Shown piece by piece: positions 43,831 through 52,121 of a stretch of DNA of 64,000 nucleotides (positions are counted from its first letter, which is position 1; the number at the start of each line of letters is the position of its first letter). The stretch covers positions 23,739 through 87,738 of the forward strand of contig JBCCHB010000064.1 of the NCBI GenBank assembly GCA_039028975.1. Direction: 5' to 3'. Under the pieces are notes generated by a model, which made no database searches, was not told the origin of the DNA, and worked only from the letters and a program-made list of their open reading frames with translations. A program made the translations under genes and the position numbers. The stretch comes from JAHBNG01 sp039028975 (GTDB lineage Bacteria; Chloroflexota; Anaerolineae; Caldilineales; Caldilineaceae).

Positions 43831-43930
43831 AATTAATTAATGGCTATTCACTATTAATTATTGGCATTTCTAGCCTGCAAAGACTGGTGCAACTACCAAT
43901 AATTAATAGCCAACAGGAAATAATTAATGG
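43831..43930. repeat. AT-rich palindromic repeat, family E copy 3
   Basis: AATTAATTAATGGCTATTCA then CTATTAATTATTGG on the left; CCAATAATTAATAGCCAACAG and AAATAATTAATGG on the right. It starts directly after the four-helix gene and its end contains the oppC start codon. Confidence 0.7.
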
Positions 43931-45051
43931 TCAATCGCCGTCGCCGCAAAACAGAAACCCATGATGAGGATTACTACCTCGCATCCCAATGGCAGTTGGT
44001 GTGGCGCAAGTTTCACCGCCATAAGCTGGCGCTTTTTGGTTGCGCCATTGTGGGGTTACTCTACCTACTGGCAATCTGTGCCGAGTTCTTTGCCGTTAAC
44101 GATTACCGAGAACGCTTTGCAAATTCAGCCTCTTCTCCGCCAACGGGCATTCACTTCGTAGACCGCACAGGAAGGTTCCACCTGCGCCCCTTTGTCTACG
44201 CGACGACGCAGACATTGGATATGGAAACCATGCAGCGGGTCTATGAGGAAGACACAAGTATTCTCTATCCCATTCAGTTCTTTAAGCGGGGGGCCCCTTA
44301 CGAAATGTGGGGGCTATTTGAGAGCGATCTACATATTGTTGGCGTTGATGAACCAGCACGACTCTTTTTATTTGGGACAGACGAATTTGGTCGTGATGTC
44401 TACTCTAGGACGATCCATGCTTCCAGGATCTCATTGTCGATTGGTTTCATCGGCGTCATGATAAGCTTCGTGCTCGGGTGCATCATTGGGGGGATCTCGG
44501 GCTACTTTGGTGGCATTACCGACCTTATCATCCAGCGGGTGATTGAGTTTATCATCTCGATTCCAACAATTCCGCTATGGATTGCGTTGGCCGCGGCGTT
44601 GCCACCCGATTGGACTTCTATTCAGGTCTACTTTGGCATCACCATTGTATTAGCTACCGTTGGCTGGACTACCTTGGCGCGCACTGTACGCGGTAAGCTG
44701 CTCGAACTGCGCGAAGCCGATTTTGTGATGGCGGCTCGTATCTCCAATATGAGTGACTTTAATATCATCATCAAGCATTTACTCCCTTCGTTCGCCAGCT
44801 ATCTCATCGTTACCCTGACCCTTGCAATCCCAGGCATGATATTAGGAGAGACCGCGCTCAGCTTTTTGGAGATAGGCATACGCCCGCCAGCGGTCAGTTG
44901 GGGGGTTTTGTTGCAGGACGCGCAAAATATCCGTGCGCTGGCCCAAAGCCCCTGGCTTTTGATTCCGGCAGTCTTTGTAATCATCACCGTGCTCTGTTTC
45001 AATTTTGTTGGGGATGGCTTGCGCGATGCAGCGGACCCGTATAAGGCGTAG
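43927..45051 (+). CDS. oppC: Opp-type ABC permease, OppC-like
   Basis: 374 residues. An OppC_N segment (WQLVWRKFHRHKLALFG) with membrane helix 1, then a periplasmic insertion of about 90 residues between helix 1 and the FGTDEFGRDVYSR block as in long OppC/YejE-type permeases, then five more helices and the ATPase-docking stretch (READFVMAARISNMSDFNI). It ends GDGLRDAADPYKA, typical of the family. ATG 43927 lies in the end of repeat E3 with AGGA 8 nt upstream. It should work with OppB, OppA and an OppDF pair; the only such pair here is at 21.5-23.5 kb. Confidence 0.9.
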   Translation: MVNRRRRKTETHDEDYYLASQWQLVWRKFHRHKLALFGCAIVGLLYLLAICAEFFAVNDYRERFANSASSPPTGIHFVDRTGRFHLRPFVYATTQTLDMETMQRVYEEDTSILYPIQFFKRGAPYEMWGLFESDLHIVGVDEPARLFLFGTDEFGRDVYSRTIHASRISLSIGFIGVMISFVLGCIIGGISGYFGGITDLIIQRVIEFIISIPTIPLWIALAAALPPDWTSIQVYFGITIVLATVGWTTLARTVRGKLLELREADFVMAARISNMSDFNIIIKHLLPSFASYLIVTLTLAIPGMILGETALSFLEIGIRPPAVSWGVLLQDAQNIRALAQSPWLLIPAVFVIITVLCFNFVGDGLRDAADPYKA

Positions 45052-45120
45052 CAATAATCAGTAGCTATTCAGAACAATTAATTGCTATTCATCGAGATGG
45101 CCTTAGTGCAACAATGAGCA
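45052..45120. repeat. Decayed family E repeat
   Basis: Shares AGCTATTCA, AATTAATTGCTATTCA and GTGCAACA stretches with copy 3 but no longer forms a good palindrome. It fills the gap between oppC and the agarase-like gene. Confidence 0.45.
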
Positions 45121-45138
45121 ATAATTTAGGAAACGCCA

Positions 45139-46065
45139 ATGGTTACGAACAAGGTCAGAATATCATGGAGGATTTCTCTATGTCTAGGGCTATGGTTTGG
45201 CTGCTTATTGCTGCTGATGAGCTGTCGTATCCCTGAACCAGCGGATTGGGACGAGTACCCCGTTCCAGTTGATCCTGGTCTGGGAAATGAATGGAAACTC
45301 CTGCCCCTTTCCGATGATTTCAACTATTCGGCTCCGCCGGAGAACAAAGGCAATAAGTTTGCAGAAAGGTGGATTGATAGATATCACAATCCGTGGCTAG
45401 GTCCCGGCTTAACTGAATGGCGTACTGACCATTCATGGGTTGCAGATGGGAATCTGGTGTTGGATGCAAGCCGTAATCCGAACACCGATACCGTCTACAC
45501 AGGCATCATCTCCTCAAAAGAGACCGTAATCTATCCGCTTTATGTTGAAGCCAGAGCGAAGATCAGCAATATGGTGCTAGCAAATTCTGTATGGCTCTTG
45601 AGTCCCGATGATACGCAGGAGATCGATATTGTAGAGTCATATGGCAGCGACCGGAAAGGTCAGGAGTGGTTTGCGCGGCGCGTTCACCTGAGCCATCATG
45701 TCTTTATTCGGGAGCCATTTCAAGATTATCAACCCAAAGATATGGGATCGTGGTATAATAACGGCACAACCTGGCGGGATGACTTCCATCGCTTTGGCGT
45801 CTTTTGGAGAGACACTTGGCATTTGGAATATTATGTAGATGGAGAACTTGTGCGCACGGTATCTGGGAAATCGATCATCGATCCGAATGGTTTCACTAGC
45901 GGCACCGGATTGAACAAGGCAATGGACGTTATCATCGATGTGGAAGATCAAGACTGGCGCTCGAATGATGGGCTTACGCCGACCGACGAAGAGCTGGCAG
46001 ATGAGGAGAGAAAGCAATACCACGTTGACTGGATCCGCTTCTATCAACTTGTCTCAAATCAGTAA
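45139..46065 (+). CDS. GH16 beta-agarase-like lipoprotein
   Basis: 308 residues. A lipoprotein signal with lipobox LMSC (Cys 29) anchors the enzyme outside. The GH16 jelly-roll has catalytic E161, D163 and E166 in DDTQEIDIVESYG. Surrounding blocks match beta-agarases closely from memory: WLGPGLTEW, SKETVIYPLYVEARAKISN, HLSHHVFIREPFQDYQP, FWRDTWHLEYYVDGELVRTV and MDVIIDVEDQDWRS. It would cut beta-1,4 bonds in agarose or porphyran-type chains; laminarinase or kappa-carrageenase branches are less likely. It is encoded right after oppC and before the GntR regulator, which suggests uptake of the products by the Opp-type transporter. Confidence 0.85.
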   Translation: MVTNKVRISWRISLCLGLWFGCLLLLMSCRIPEPADWDEYPVPVDPGLGNEWKLLPLSDDFNYSAPPENKGNKFAERWIDRYHNPWLGPGLTEWRTDHSWVADGNLVLDASRNPNTDTVYTGIISSKETVIYPLYVEARAKISNMVLANSVWLLSPDDTQEIDIVESYGSDRKGQEWFARRVHLSHHVFIREPFQDYQPKDMGSWYNNGTTWRDDFHRFGVFWRDTWHLEYYVDGELVRTVSGKSIIDPNGFTSGTGLNKAMDVIIDVEDQDWRSNDGLTPTDEELADEERKQYHVDWIRFYQLVSNQ

Positions 46066-46102
46066 CAGGGTAAATTTGTAACGGTATCATCGTTTTTCAG
46101 AG

Positions 46103-46711
46103 ATGGCAGAGTTAACGATTTACAAAACCATACCAGAACAAGTGACAGCGCGGTTGCGCCAGGAGATTTTGTCTGGGAAACTACAACCGGGTGAACCCTT
46201 GCGAGAGCAGGAGATCTCTCGGCGCTTTGGCGTTAGCCGCGGACCTATTCGCGAAGCGCTGCGTCAACTAACCCAGCAAGGGCTTCTTGTTTTAGAGCCA
46301 AACAAAGGTGTGCGCGTTGCCCAATATTTAAGCGAGTCAGTGCGGCCATTGACTGTAGAACTGCGACGGAAGATTGAGACCTTTGTATTGGACACCATCT
46401 TCGATGCCATTACTGATGAAGACGTTGAGGCTTGGGAGCAGATCCTAGCCGACATCAAGGTTGCGTGCGAAGCGGGAGACACAGCCGCCTTGGTTGATCA
46501 CGACGTGCGCCTTCACCAGGCCATCATCCAGAGCCATGATGACAAGGATCTCTTTGCCTTATGGCAGCCCATTGCCCTCCGCATGTTGATGCAGTATACT
46601 CGCTTTGATGACTTGATGGATAGCTACCGGGAGCACAAAGCCCTTCTGGATGCGATTCGTCGTGGGGATAAAGTGGCTGCACTAGCAGCCCTGGAAGCGA
46701 ATATCCAATAA
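46103..46711 (+). CDS. GntR-family regulator with FCD domain
   Basis: 202 residues: winged-helix domain (ARLRQEILSGKLQPGEPLRE, then ISRRFGVSRGPIREALRQL) and an FCD ligand-binding domain (about 85-200) with the metal/ligand histidines in DHDVRLHQAI and YREHKALL. FCD proteins usually sense sugar acids or other carboxylates and bind palindromes of the TTGTxxACAA kind. Two such sites are seen at 34697 and 42200. It is 17 bp before the ABC exporter genes. Galactonate or a related acid is a reasonable inducer given the DgoD-like enzyme; this is inference. Confidence 0.88.
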   Translation: MAELTIYKTIPEQVTARLRQEILSGKLQPGEPLREQEISRRFGVSRGPIREALRQLTQQGLLVLEPNKGVRVAQYLSESVRPLTVELRRKIETFVLDTIFDAITDEDVEAWEQILADIKVACEAGDTAALVDHDVRLHQAIIQSHDDKDLFALWQPIALRMLMQYTRFDDLMDSYREHKALLDAIRRGDKVAALAALEANIQ

Positions 46712-46728
46712 TTTAGCAAAAGCCACTA

Positions 46729-48459
46729 ATGAACGCCACTTCTCCCTGGCAACTCCTTGCCCGCTATCTAAGACCACATCGAATACAGGTTCTGCTGCTC
46801 TGGCTGGCTCTCCTTGCCACCATCGCGACCCAATTGGTCAATCCCCAGATCATCCGCCGATTTATCGATTCTGCGGAAGCGGGAAGCGACCTGGTGATTT
46901 TGCTGGGTGCCGCCGGTCTCTTTCTACTGATTGCCCTGGTTGAACAGGCCCTTGGCTTGGCCGCAACCTATATCAGTACCGATGTAGGCTGGCGGGCCAC
47001 CAATGAATTGCGCGAAGATGTGGTCCGTCACTGTCTGGGGCTGGATCGCAATTTTCACAAAGCCCATGGCCCCGGCGAGCTAATCGAGCGCATCGACGGT
47101 GACATCAATGACTTACGCAACTTCTTCTCCCAACTAGCCCTCAATCTACTCAATAACCTTCTGCTAATGAGTGGCGTGCTGGTTCTGCTTTGGTGGGAAG
47201 ATTGGCGCATTGGGTTAGCGGTAACGTTGATTTCTGGTACCGGGCTAGTGCTTGTGGATTGGCTGCGCCGCGCCGCAGTTCCCTATTGGCAGCAAGCCCG
47301 CCAACGCACGGCAGAACTCTATGGCTACTTAGAGGAGCGGCTCCACGGCACAGAAGACATTCGGGCCAATGGGGCTGTGGCCTATGCCATGCATGGTCTG
47401 TATGCCCATATCCAGCGCGCCTACAAAGCCGCACTTGGGACCCGTCTCTACGACGTCGGCGGACTCATGACACCGATTTGGGTCTTTGGTCTGGCTTATG
47501 TGGTCATCTTTCTGCTGGGGGATCGGCTCCACTATCAAGGGTCGATGAGCATCGGCACCGTCTACCTACTCATCCACTACTTGGAGTTGCTGAGTGGTCC
47601 ACTGTGGGAGACTGTGAACGAGGTGCGGGATCTCCAGACAGCGGGAGCCAGCATCGGTCGGGTTCAGGAATTACTACAAACGAAAAATTCGATTCAGGAT
47701 CGTGGCCAGCAAAGCCTCCATGACGGACCGCTGGCCGTCGACTTTGCCCAGGTCTCCATGCGCTATGAGGCAGAAAGTGATCTGATCCTGCAAGACATCG
47801 ACTTTCGGCTACAGGCGAGAGAGGTGTTGGGCCTGCTTGGTCGCACGGGCAGCGGAAAAACCACCCTCACCCGCCTTCTACTTCGCCTGGTGGAGCCGAG
47901 CGAAGGGACAATCCGCCTGGGCAATGATGGCGCACTGCTAACGGAGCTATCGCTATCCGAATTGCGCAGCCGCGTCGGCATGGTTACCCAAGATGTTCAG
48001 CTCTTTCAGGCCACCATCCGCGACAACCTAACCTTTTTTGATCAGGTCATGCCGGACGAAAGGCTCTGGGCCATGGCACGAGAATTTGGTCTTGAGGAGT
48101 GGCTAGCCAGTTTGCCAGATGGTTTAGAGACCATGTTGGGAACCGGTGGTGATGGTCTATCTGCCGGAGAGGCTCAGCTGATCGCTTTCATGCGAATCGG
48201 CTTGCAGGACCCAGGATTGATAATTCTGGATGAGCCATCTTCAAGACTGGATCCGGTTACGGAACGGCTGCTGGATCAGGCCATTGGTCGATTGTTGGTC
48301 GGACGCACAGGCATCATCATCGCTCATCGGCTGGAGACTGTGCAGCGGGTGGATAAGGTGATGATTTTGGCAGAAGGGCGTATAGCCGAATTCGGGGAGC
48401 GTTCGGCTCTGATGGACCAGGACGATTCGGAGTTTACCGGACTGTTAAGTCAATTATGA
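46729..48459 (+). CDS. ABC exporter half-transporter (degenerate signature subunit)
   Basis: 576 residues: six-helix exporter domain (1-300) plus ATPase domain. Walker A GRTGSGKTTL and Walker B LIILDEPSSRLD with the catalytic Glu are intact, but the signature reads LSAGEAQ instead of LSGGQ. The partner gene starts within the stop codon (ATGA). Its partner has the opposite defect, so the pair is a classical heterodimeric type IV exporter with one working and one non-catalytic ATP site. The substrate is unknown (lipid, drug or peptide). It lies directly behind the GntR gene. Confidence 0.9.
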   Translation: MNATSPWQLLARYLRPHRIQVLLLWLALLATIATQLVNPQIIRRFIDSAEAGSDLVILLGAAGLFLLIALVEQALGLAATYISTDVGWRATNELREDVVRHCLGLDRNFHKAHGPGELIERIDGDINDLRNFFSQLALNLLNNLLLMSGVLVLLWWEDWRIGLAVTLISGTGLVLVDWLRRAAVPYWQQARQRTAELYGYLEERLHGTEDIRANGAVAYAMHGLYAHIQRAYKAALGTRLYDVGGLMTPIWVFGLAYVVIFLLGDRLHYQGSMSIGTVYLLIHYLELLSGPLWETVNEVRDLQTAGASIGRVQELLQTKNSIQDRGQQSLHDGPLAVDFAQVSMRYEAESDLILQDIDFRLQAREVLGLLGRTGSGKTTLTRLLLRLVEPSEGTIRLGNDGALLTELSLSELRSRVGMVTQDVQLFQATIRDNLTFFDQVMPDERLWAMAREFGLEEWLASLPDGLETMLGTGGDGLSAGEAQLIAFMRIGLQDPGLIILDEPSSRLDPVTERLLDQAIGRLLVGRTGIIIAHRLETVQRVDKVMILAEGRIAEFGERSALMDQDDSEFTGLLSQL

Positions 48460-50300
48460 ACCCAATCCAACTCTGGTGGCGAATGGCCTCTTTTCGGCCA
48501 GGAATTTACGCCATTCAAACAAGCCTCTACATCTGCTACACGCTGTCGCTGGCCTTTTCGGGGTTAATCTTGCGCGCGTTCTTTGACAGGCTGGCCGATG
48601 AGCCGGGTGCGCTGCTCCTGGTCGCTATTATTTCGCTGCAGTTAGGCAATACAATTCTGGCTATGGTTGGGCTGGGTGGAGCCAATGCAATTGGCTTTTA
48701 TATCTACAGGCACAGCATTCAAGCTTGGCTCTTTGGCAATATCTTTGCCAGCATTTTGAAGCAACCAGGTGCGCAGCCATTGCCCTCGGACAAACCCATC
48801 AATGACAAACCCATCAACAATAGCTCCAGCAACGACAGAGCCACGAACGAAGCGATGTCGGTCGGTGTAGCCCTCAACACCATGCGTGACGACATTGGGA
48901 TAGTCCGTTATTTTGACGTTGAATTGCATGATCTCCTTGGCTTTGGCCTCACGGCGATCATCGCCTTTATCGCCATGTTTCAGGTAAGCATCCCCATAAC
49001 GTTGGGCGTCTTTACGCCGCTCATTGTCATCATTTACATTTCTAACCACCTAAGCGAGCGGATCGAACGCTATCGAGTCGCCAGCCGAGAAGCCGCCGGG
49101 CGCGCCACGGGCGCCATTGGGGAGATCTTTGGTGCTGTCCAATCCATTCAGGTCAATAACGCCGAAGAACGGGTTTTGAACCACTTTCGTCATCTCAATG
49201 AGGCTCGCCGCCAAGCTAGCGTGCGTGACCAACTGTTGACGCGGCTTGTCGATGCGCTGTCGGAGAACATGGTTGTCATCGGCACGGCGTTGGTGCTGAT
49301 TCTTTCGGCCCAGGCGGTACAAGCGGGTCGCTTCACCGTGGGTGACTTTGCCCTCTTTGTGGCCTATATCTGGCCAGTGACTGCGCTATTCCGCAACATT
49401 GGTGGGCTGATTGCCCTGTATCAGCAGACAGGCGTTTCGATTCGACGCTTGCAGACACTCATGCAGAGTCCTAAGCCAACTGACTTGGCTGTGCGTGCCC
49501 CGATCTATCTGACCGGTCCCTTGCCGCAACGACCAACCACACCAAAACGTGCTGATACGCGTCTAGAACGCTTAGATGTGCAAAACCTAAGCTATCAGTA
49601 CCCGCTCAATGGTCAAGGTATTCACGGGGTCAATCTACAGATCAAACGAGGGACACTCACCGTGATCACAGGACGGATTGGTTCCGGCAAGACAACCCTA
49701 TTGCGGTCACTGCTTGGGCTGCTACCCAAGGATAGTGGCGAGATTCGTTGGAATGGGAAACCAGTGGCTGATCCGGCCACTTTCTTTGTGCCACCACGCA
49801 GCGCGTATACGCCCCAAACGCCTCAGCTCTTCTCAGAGACGCTGCGCAGCAATATTCTGCTGGGTTTGTCAGATGCCGGGTCTGACATATCATCAGCCAT
49901 TAAGCAGGCGATTTTGGAACCGGACGTTAAGGCGATGGACGATGGCCTCGATACATTGATCGGTCCGCGTGGAATGCGCCTTTCTGGCGGGCAAGCCCAA
50001 CGTACCGCAGCAGCCCGCATGTTTGTGCGCGGGGGCCCTCAGGGCGCCGAATTGTTGGTCTTTGACGATCTCTCCAGCGCACTGGATATTGAGACGGAAC
50101 GACTTTTGTGGGAACGCCTATTTTCGTCGGTCATTGATAAAAGGCAAGAGCGACCAACCTGCCTGGCCGTCTCCCATCGACAGTCTGTCTTGAAGCAGGC
50201 AGACCATATTATCGTTTTGAAAGAGGGACAGGTTGAGGATGAAGGGAAATGGGACGAATTGCTTGAACGCAACCGAATTACTGTTGAGCCGAAGGGGTAG
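48456..50300 (+). CDS. ABC exporter half-transporter (degenerate Walker B subunit)
   Basis: 614 residues: exporter membrane domain and ATPase domain. Signature RLSGGQAQR is canonical; Walker A is GRIGSGKTTL; the residue after Walker B is Asp rather than Glu (LLVFDDLSSALD). Combined with the LSAGE subunit this puts both defects in the same composite site. An odd polar insertion (DKPINDKPINNSSSNDRATN) lies between helices 2 and 3. Overlaps the preceding gene by 4 bp. Confidence 0.9.
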   Translation: MNPIQLWWRMASFRPGIYAIQTSLYICYTLSLAFSGLILRAFFDRLADEPGALLLVAIISLQLGNTILAMVGLGGANAIGFYIYRHSIQAWLFGNIFASILKQPGAQPLPSDKPINDKPINNSSSNDRATNEAMSVGVALNTMRDDIGIVRYFDVELHDLLGFGLTAIIAFIAMFQVSIPITLGVFTPLIVIIYISNHLSERIERYRVASREAAGRATGAIGEIFGAVQSIQVNNAEERVLNHFRHLNEARRQASVRDQLLTRLVDALSENMVVIGTALVLILSAQAVQAGRFTVGDFALFVAYIWPVTALFRNIGGLIALYQQTGVSIRRLQTLMQSPKPTDLAVRAPIYLTGPLPQRPTTPKRADTRLERLDVQNLSYQYPLNGQGIHGVNLQIKRGTLTVITGRIGSGKTTLLRSLLGLLPKDSGEIRWNGKPVADPATFFVPPRSAYTPQTPQLFSETLRSNILLGLSDAGSDISSAIKQAILEPDVKAMDDGLDTLIGPRGMRLSGGQAQRTAAARMFVRGGPQGAELLVFDDLSSALDIETERLLWERLFSSVIDKRQERPTCLAVSHRQSVLKQADHIIVLKEGQVEDEGKWDELLERNRITVEPKG

Positions 50301-50580
50301 ATCGAGGTTCCCGCTGGGCTGGGTTGCCTTCTGAAATCATCTCTTTTTTATAGATCGTCCTCTTGCGCTAAGCTCTTCACAAACCATGAGTTTTACTTAT
50401 TTTGGCAGGCAGTCGAAAAATGGACGGGTTCATCGCAACTGGCTTTCATAGGCCAATTTGTTGGCTGTGCCAATTGCCGCCCAATGAGATACAATAAGCG
50501 ACGCTGATTTTAACATCGCAAGTTACAGTCTTCTGTGCTTGCAATCCATTGCAAAAATTTCGAGAAAGAGACATCTATTT
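50301..50580. other. Intergenic, no gene seen
   Basis: 280 bp between the exporter and the oxidoreductase. The frame of the next gene opens at 50539, but family homology and a GAAAGAGAC block support the start at 50581. Nothing else was recognised. Confidence 0.4.
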
Positions 50581-51663
50581 ATGAGTAACAAAACTTACCG
50601 TGTCGCCATGATTGGCGCGGGTACGATTGTCCGCTACGGACATATTCCAAATTTTCAAGCTGTTCCTAATGTTTCGGTAGAAGCCGTCTGCGATGTAAAT
50701 GAAGAACGGGCCAAGGAAGTCGCTAGCGAAAGTACCGTTCCACACAGCTTTACCGATTACGAAGTCATGTTGAGCGAAGTCAAACCCGACATCACCGTCA
50801 TTGCCACCCCCAACATCTTTCACCATCCCATGACGATGGCTGCGCTCAATGCAGGCTCACACGTATTGTGCGAAAAGCCACTGGCCTTGAGCTATGCTGA
50901 CGCCAAAGAGATGATGGACCTAGCCAAAGAGAAGGATCTAACAGTAAACGTAGGCTCTCACTACCGTTGGTCCGATGCGATTCAAGCCGCCAAGCAGCAA
51001 GCGGATGCGGGCTTTTATGGTGACATCTATGCAGCACGGACCATTTGGCACAGACGGGCTGGAATACCAGGATTTGGGAGCTGGTTTACTCAGAATCGGC
51101 TTTCGGGTGGTGGATCATTGCTAGACATCGGTATCCACGCGCTGGACCGTGCGCTCTTCATCATGGACTATCCAACGCCTGTCACCGTCAGCGGTGTTAC
51201 CTTCTCCAGGCTGGGGCCGCAGGGCATCGGGCTTGGTGGCTGGGGTTCGGACATTTCTGCGCCGGATAGTGGGGCTATTTTTGATGTAGACGACCTCTCA
51301 TGGGCATTAGTTCGGTTTGATGATGGTAAGGCTCTCCAACTTCAGGTATCTTGGGCAGTCAATCATCAACAGGATTTTGTTACTGAAATCTTTGGCACCA
51401 AGGGTGGCGCATCAGTTGGCGACCAGGATCAGGTTACGCTCTACACGATTTTGAATGGGCAGCAGTCCGATATCGAACTTGACGTTGCCCGTAGCGGCAT
51501 GAATTCCTATGAGCACTTGGTGCAGAACTTTATTCGCCATCTGGATGGTGATGAGACAGCTGAGGTCATCACCCCCGAACAGTCATTGACCAGCGTGAAG
51601 ATTATTGAGGGCGTACTTAAGTCGGCCGTGGAAGGGCGTGAAATACGGATGGATGAGTTGTAA
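50581..51663 (+). CDS. Gfo/Idh/MocA-family oxidoreductase
   Basis: 360 residues from ATG 50581. N-terminal Rossmann fold with nucleotide-binding MIGAGTIVRYGHI and the family hallmark CEKPLAL near residue 100; the C-terminal alpha/beta domain contains GGGSLLDIGIHALDRAL, where the His takes part in catalysis. It oxidises or reduces a sugar or cyclitol with NAD(P). It follows the glycan-region exporter and may belong to that pathway, but it has its own upstream gap. Repeat copy D lies 31 bp behind the stop. Confidence 0.88.
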   Translation: MSNKTYRVAMIGAGTIVRYGHIPNFQAVPNVSVEAVCDVNEERAKEVASESTVPHSFTDYEVMLSEVKPDITVIATPNIFHHPMTMAALNAGSHVLCEKPLALSYADAKEMMDLAKEKDLTVNVGSHYRWSDAIQAAKQQADAGFYGDIYAARTIWHRRAGIPGFGSWFTQNRLSGGGSLLDIGIHALDRALFIMDYPTPVTVSGVTFSRLGPQGIGLGGWGSDISAPDSGAIFDVDDLSWALVRFDDGKALQLQVSWAVNHQQDFVTEIFGTKGGASVGDQDQVTLYTILNGQQSDIELDVARSGMNSYEHLVQNFIRHLDGDETAEVITPEQSLTSVKIIEGVLKSAVEGREIRMDEL

Positions 51664-51694
51664 AAAAGAGTATACCGGAGAAAGCAGTTTGTAT

Positions 51695-51729
51695 TATACT
51701 GCGGTTGTTTTCAAACAGAGCTGAGTATA
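51695..51729. repeat. TATACTGCGG palindromic repeat, copy D (35 bp)
   Basis: Same length as copy C and differing from it at two positions, which are opposite each other in the inner stem (CGTTT/AAACG becomes TGTTT/AAACA). It lies just downstream of the Gfo/Idh gene. Confidence 0.75.
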
Positions 51730-51737
51730 GAAGTGTA

Positions 51738-51761
51738 AACCCGCCTTCCTTCAGGCGGGTT
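51738..51761 (+). terminator. GC-rich hairpin downstream of Gfo/Idh gene
   Basis: AACCCGCCT (51738-51746) and AGGCGGGTT (51753-51761), perfect 9-bp stem with a 6-nt loop. Only a short T tract follows, so termination strength is uncertain. Confidence 0.6.
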
Positions 51762-51901
51762 GCGCACTAAAAAATTTCACGGTTTGAAAACGGAAGGTCA
51801 TTGCATGTGAGCCAAGTTTTTGATAAAGAAATCAGCAATGGTGGCAAGCGCCCGCTTTGCGAACAGTAGCACCCGTCCACGTCTGACTTCTGGTCGATCT
51901 G

Positions 51902-52034
51902 AGAAGCTGTCTGGAAAGTCATTCTGAGGAGCCTGCGACGAAGAATCTCACGGTTATTTAACCGAAAAAACCAGATTCTTCAGTCGCTCCGCTCTTTCAG
52001 AATGACACGCTTTTACCCTTTTCAGACAGCTTCT
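51902..52034. repeat. 133-bp MITE-like element
   Basis: Terminal inverted repeats AGAAGCTGTCTGGAAAG (51902-51918) and CTTTTCAGACAGCTTCT (52018-52034), one mismatch. The interior has inverted GACGAAGAATC and GATTCTTCAGTCG and the TCATTCTGAG / CAGAATGACA pair common in dispersed bacterial repeats. TGA on both outer sides may be a target duplication. Confidence 0.7.
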
Positions 52035-52121
52035 GAGATGAAACCCCGCTAATCAATGTATAATCATAATCAATTTCTACAGCGTCAAGGTACAGGCGCT
52101 GCTCATGCTTGAGGAGACCCA

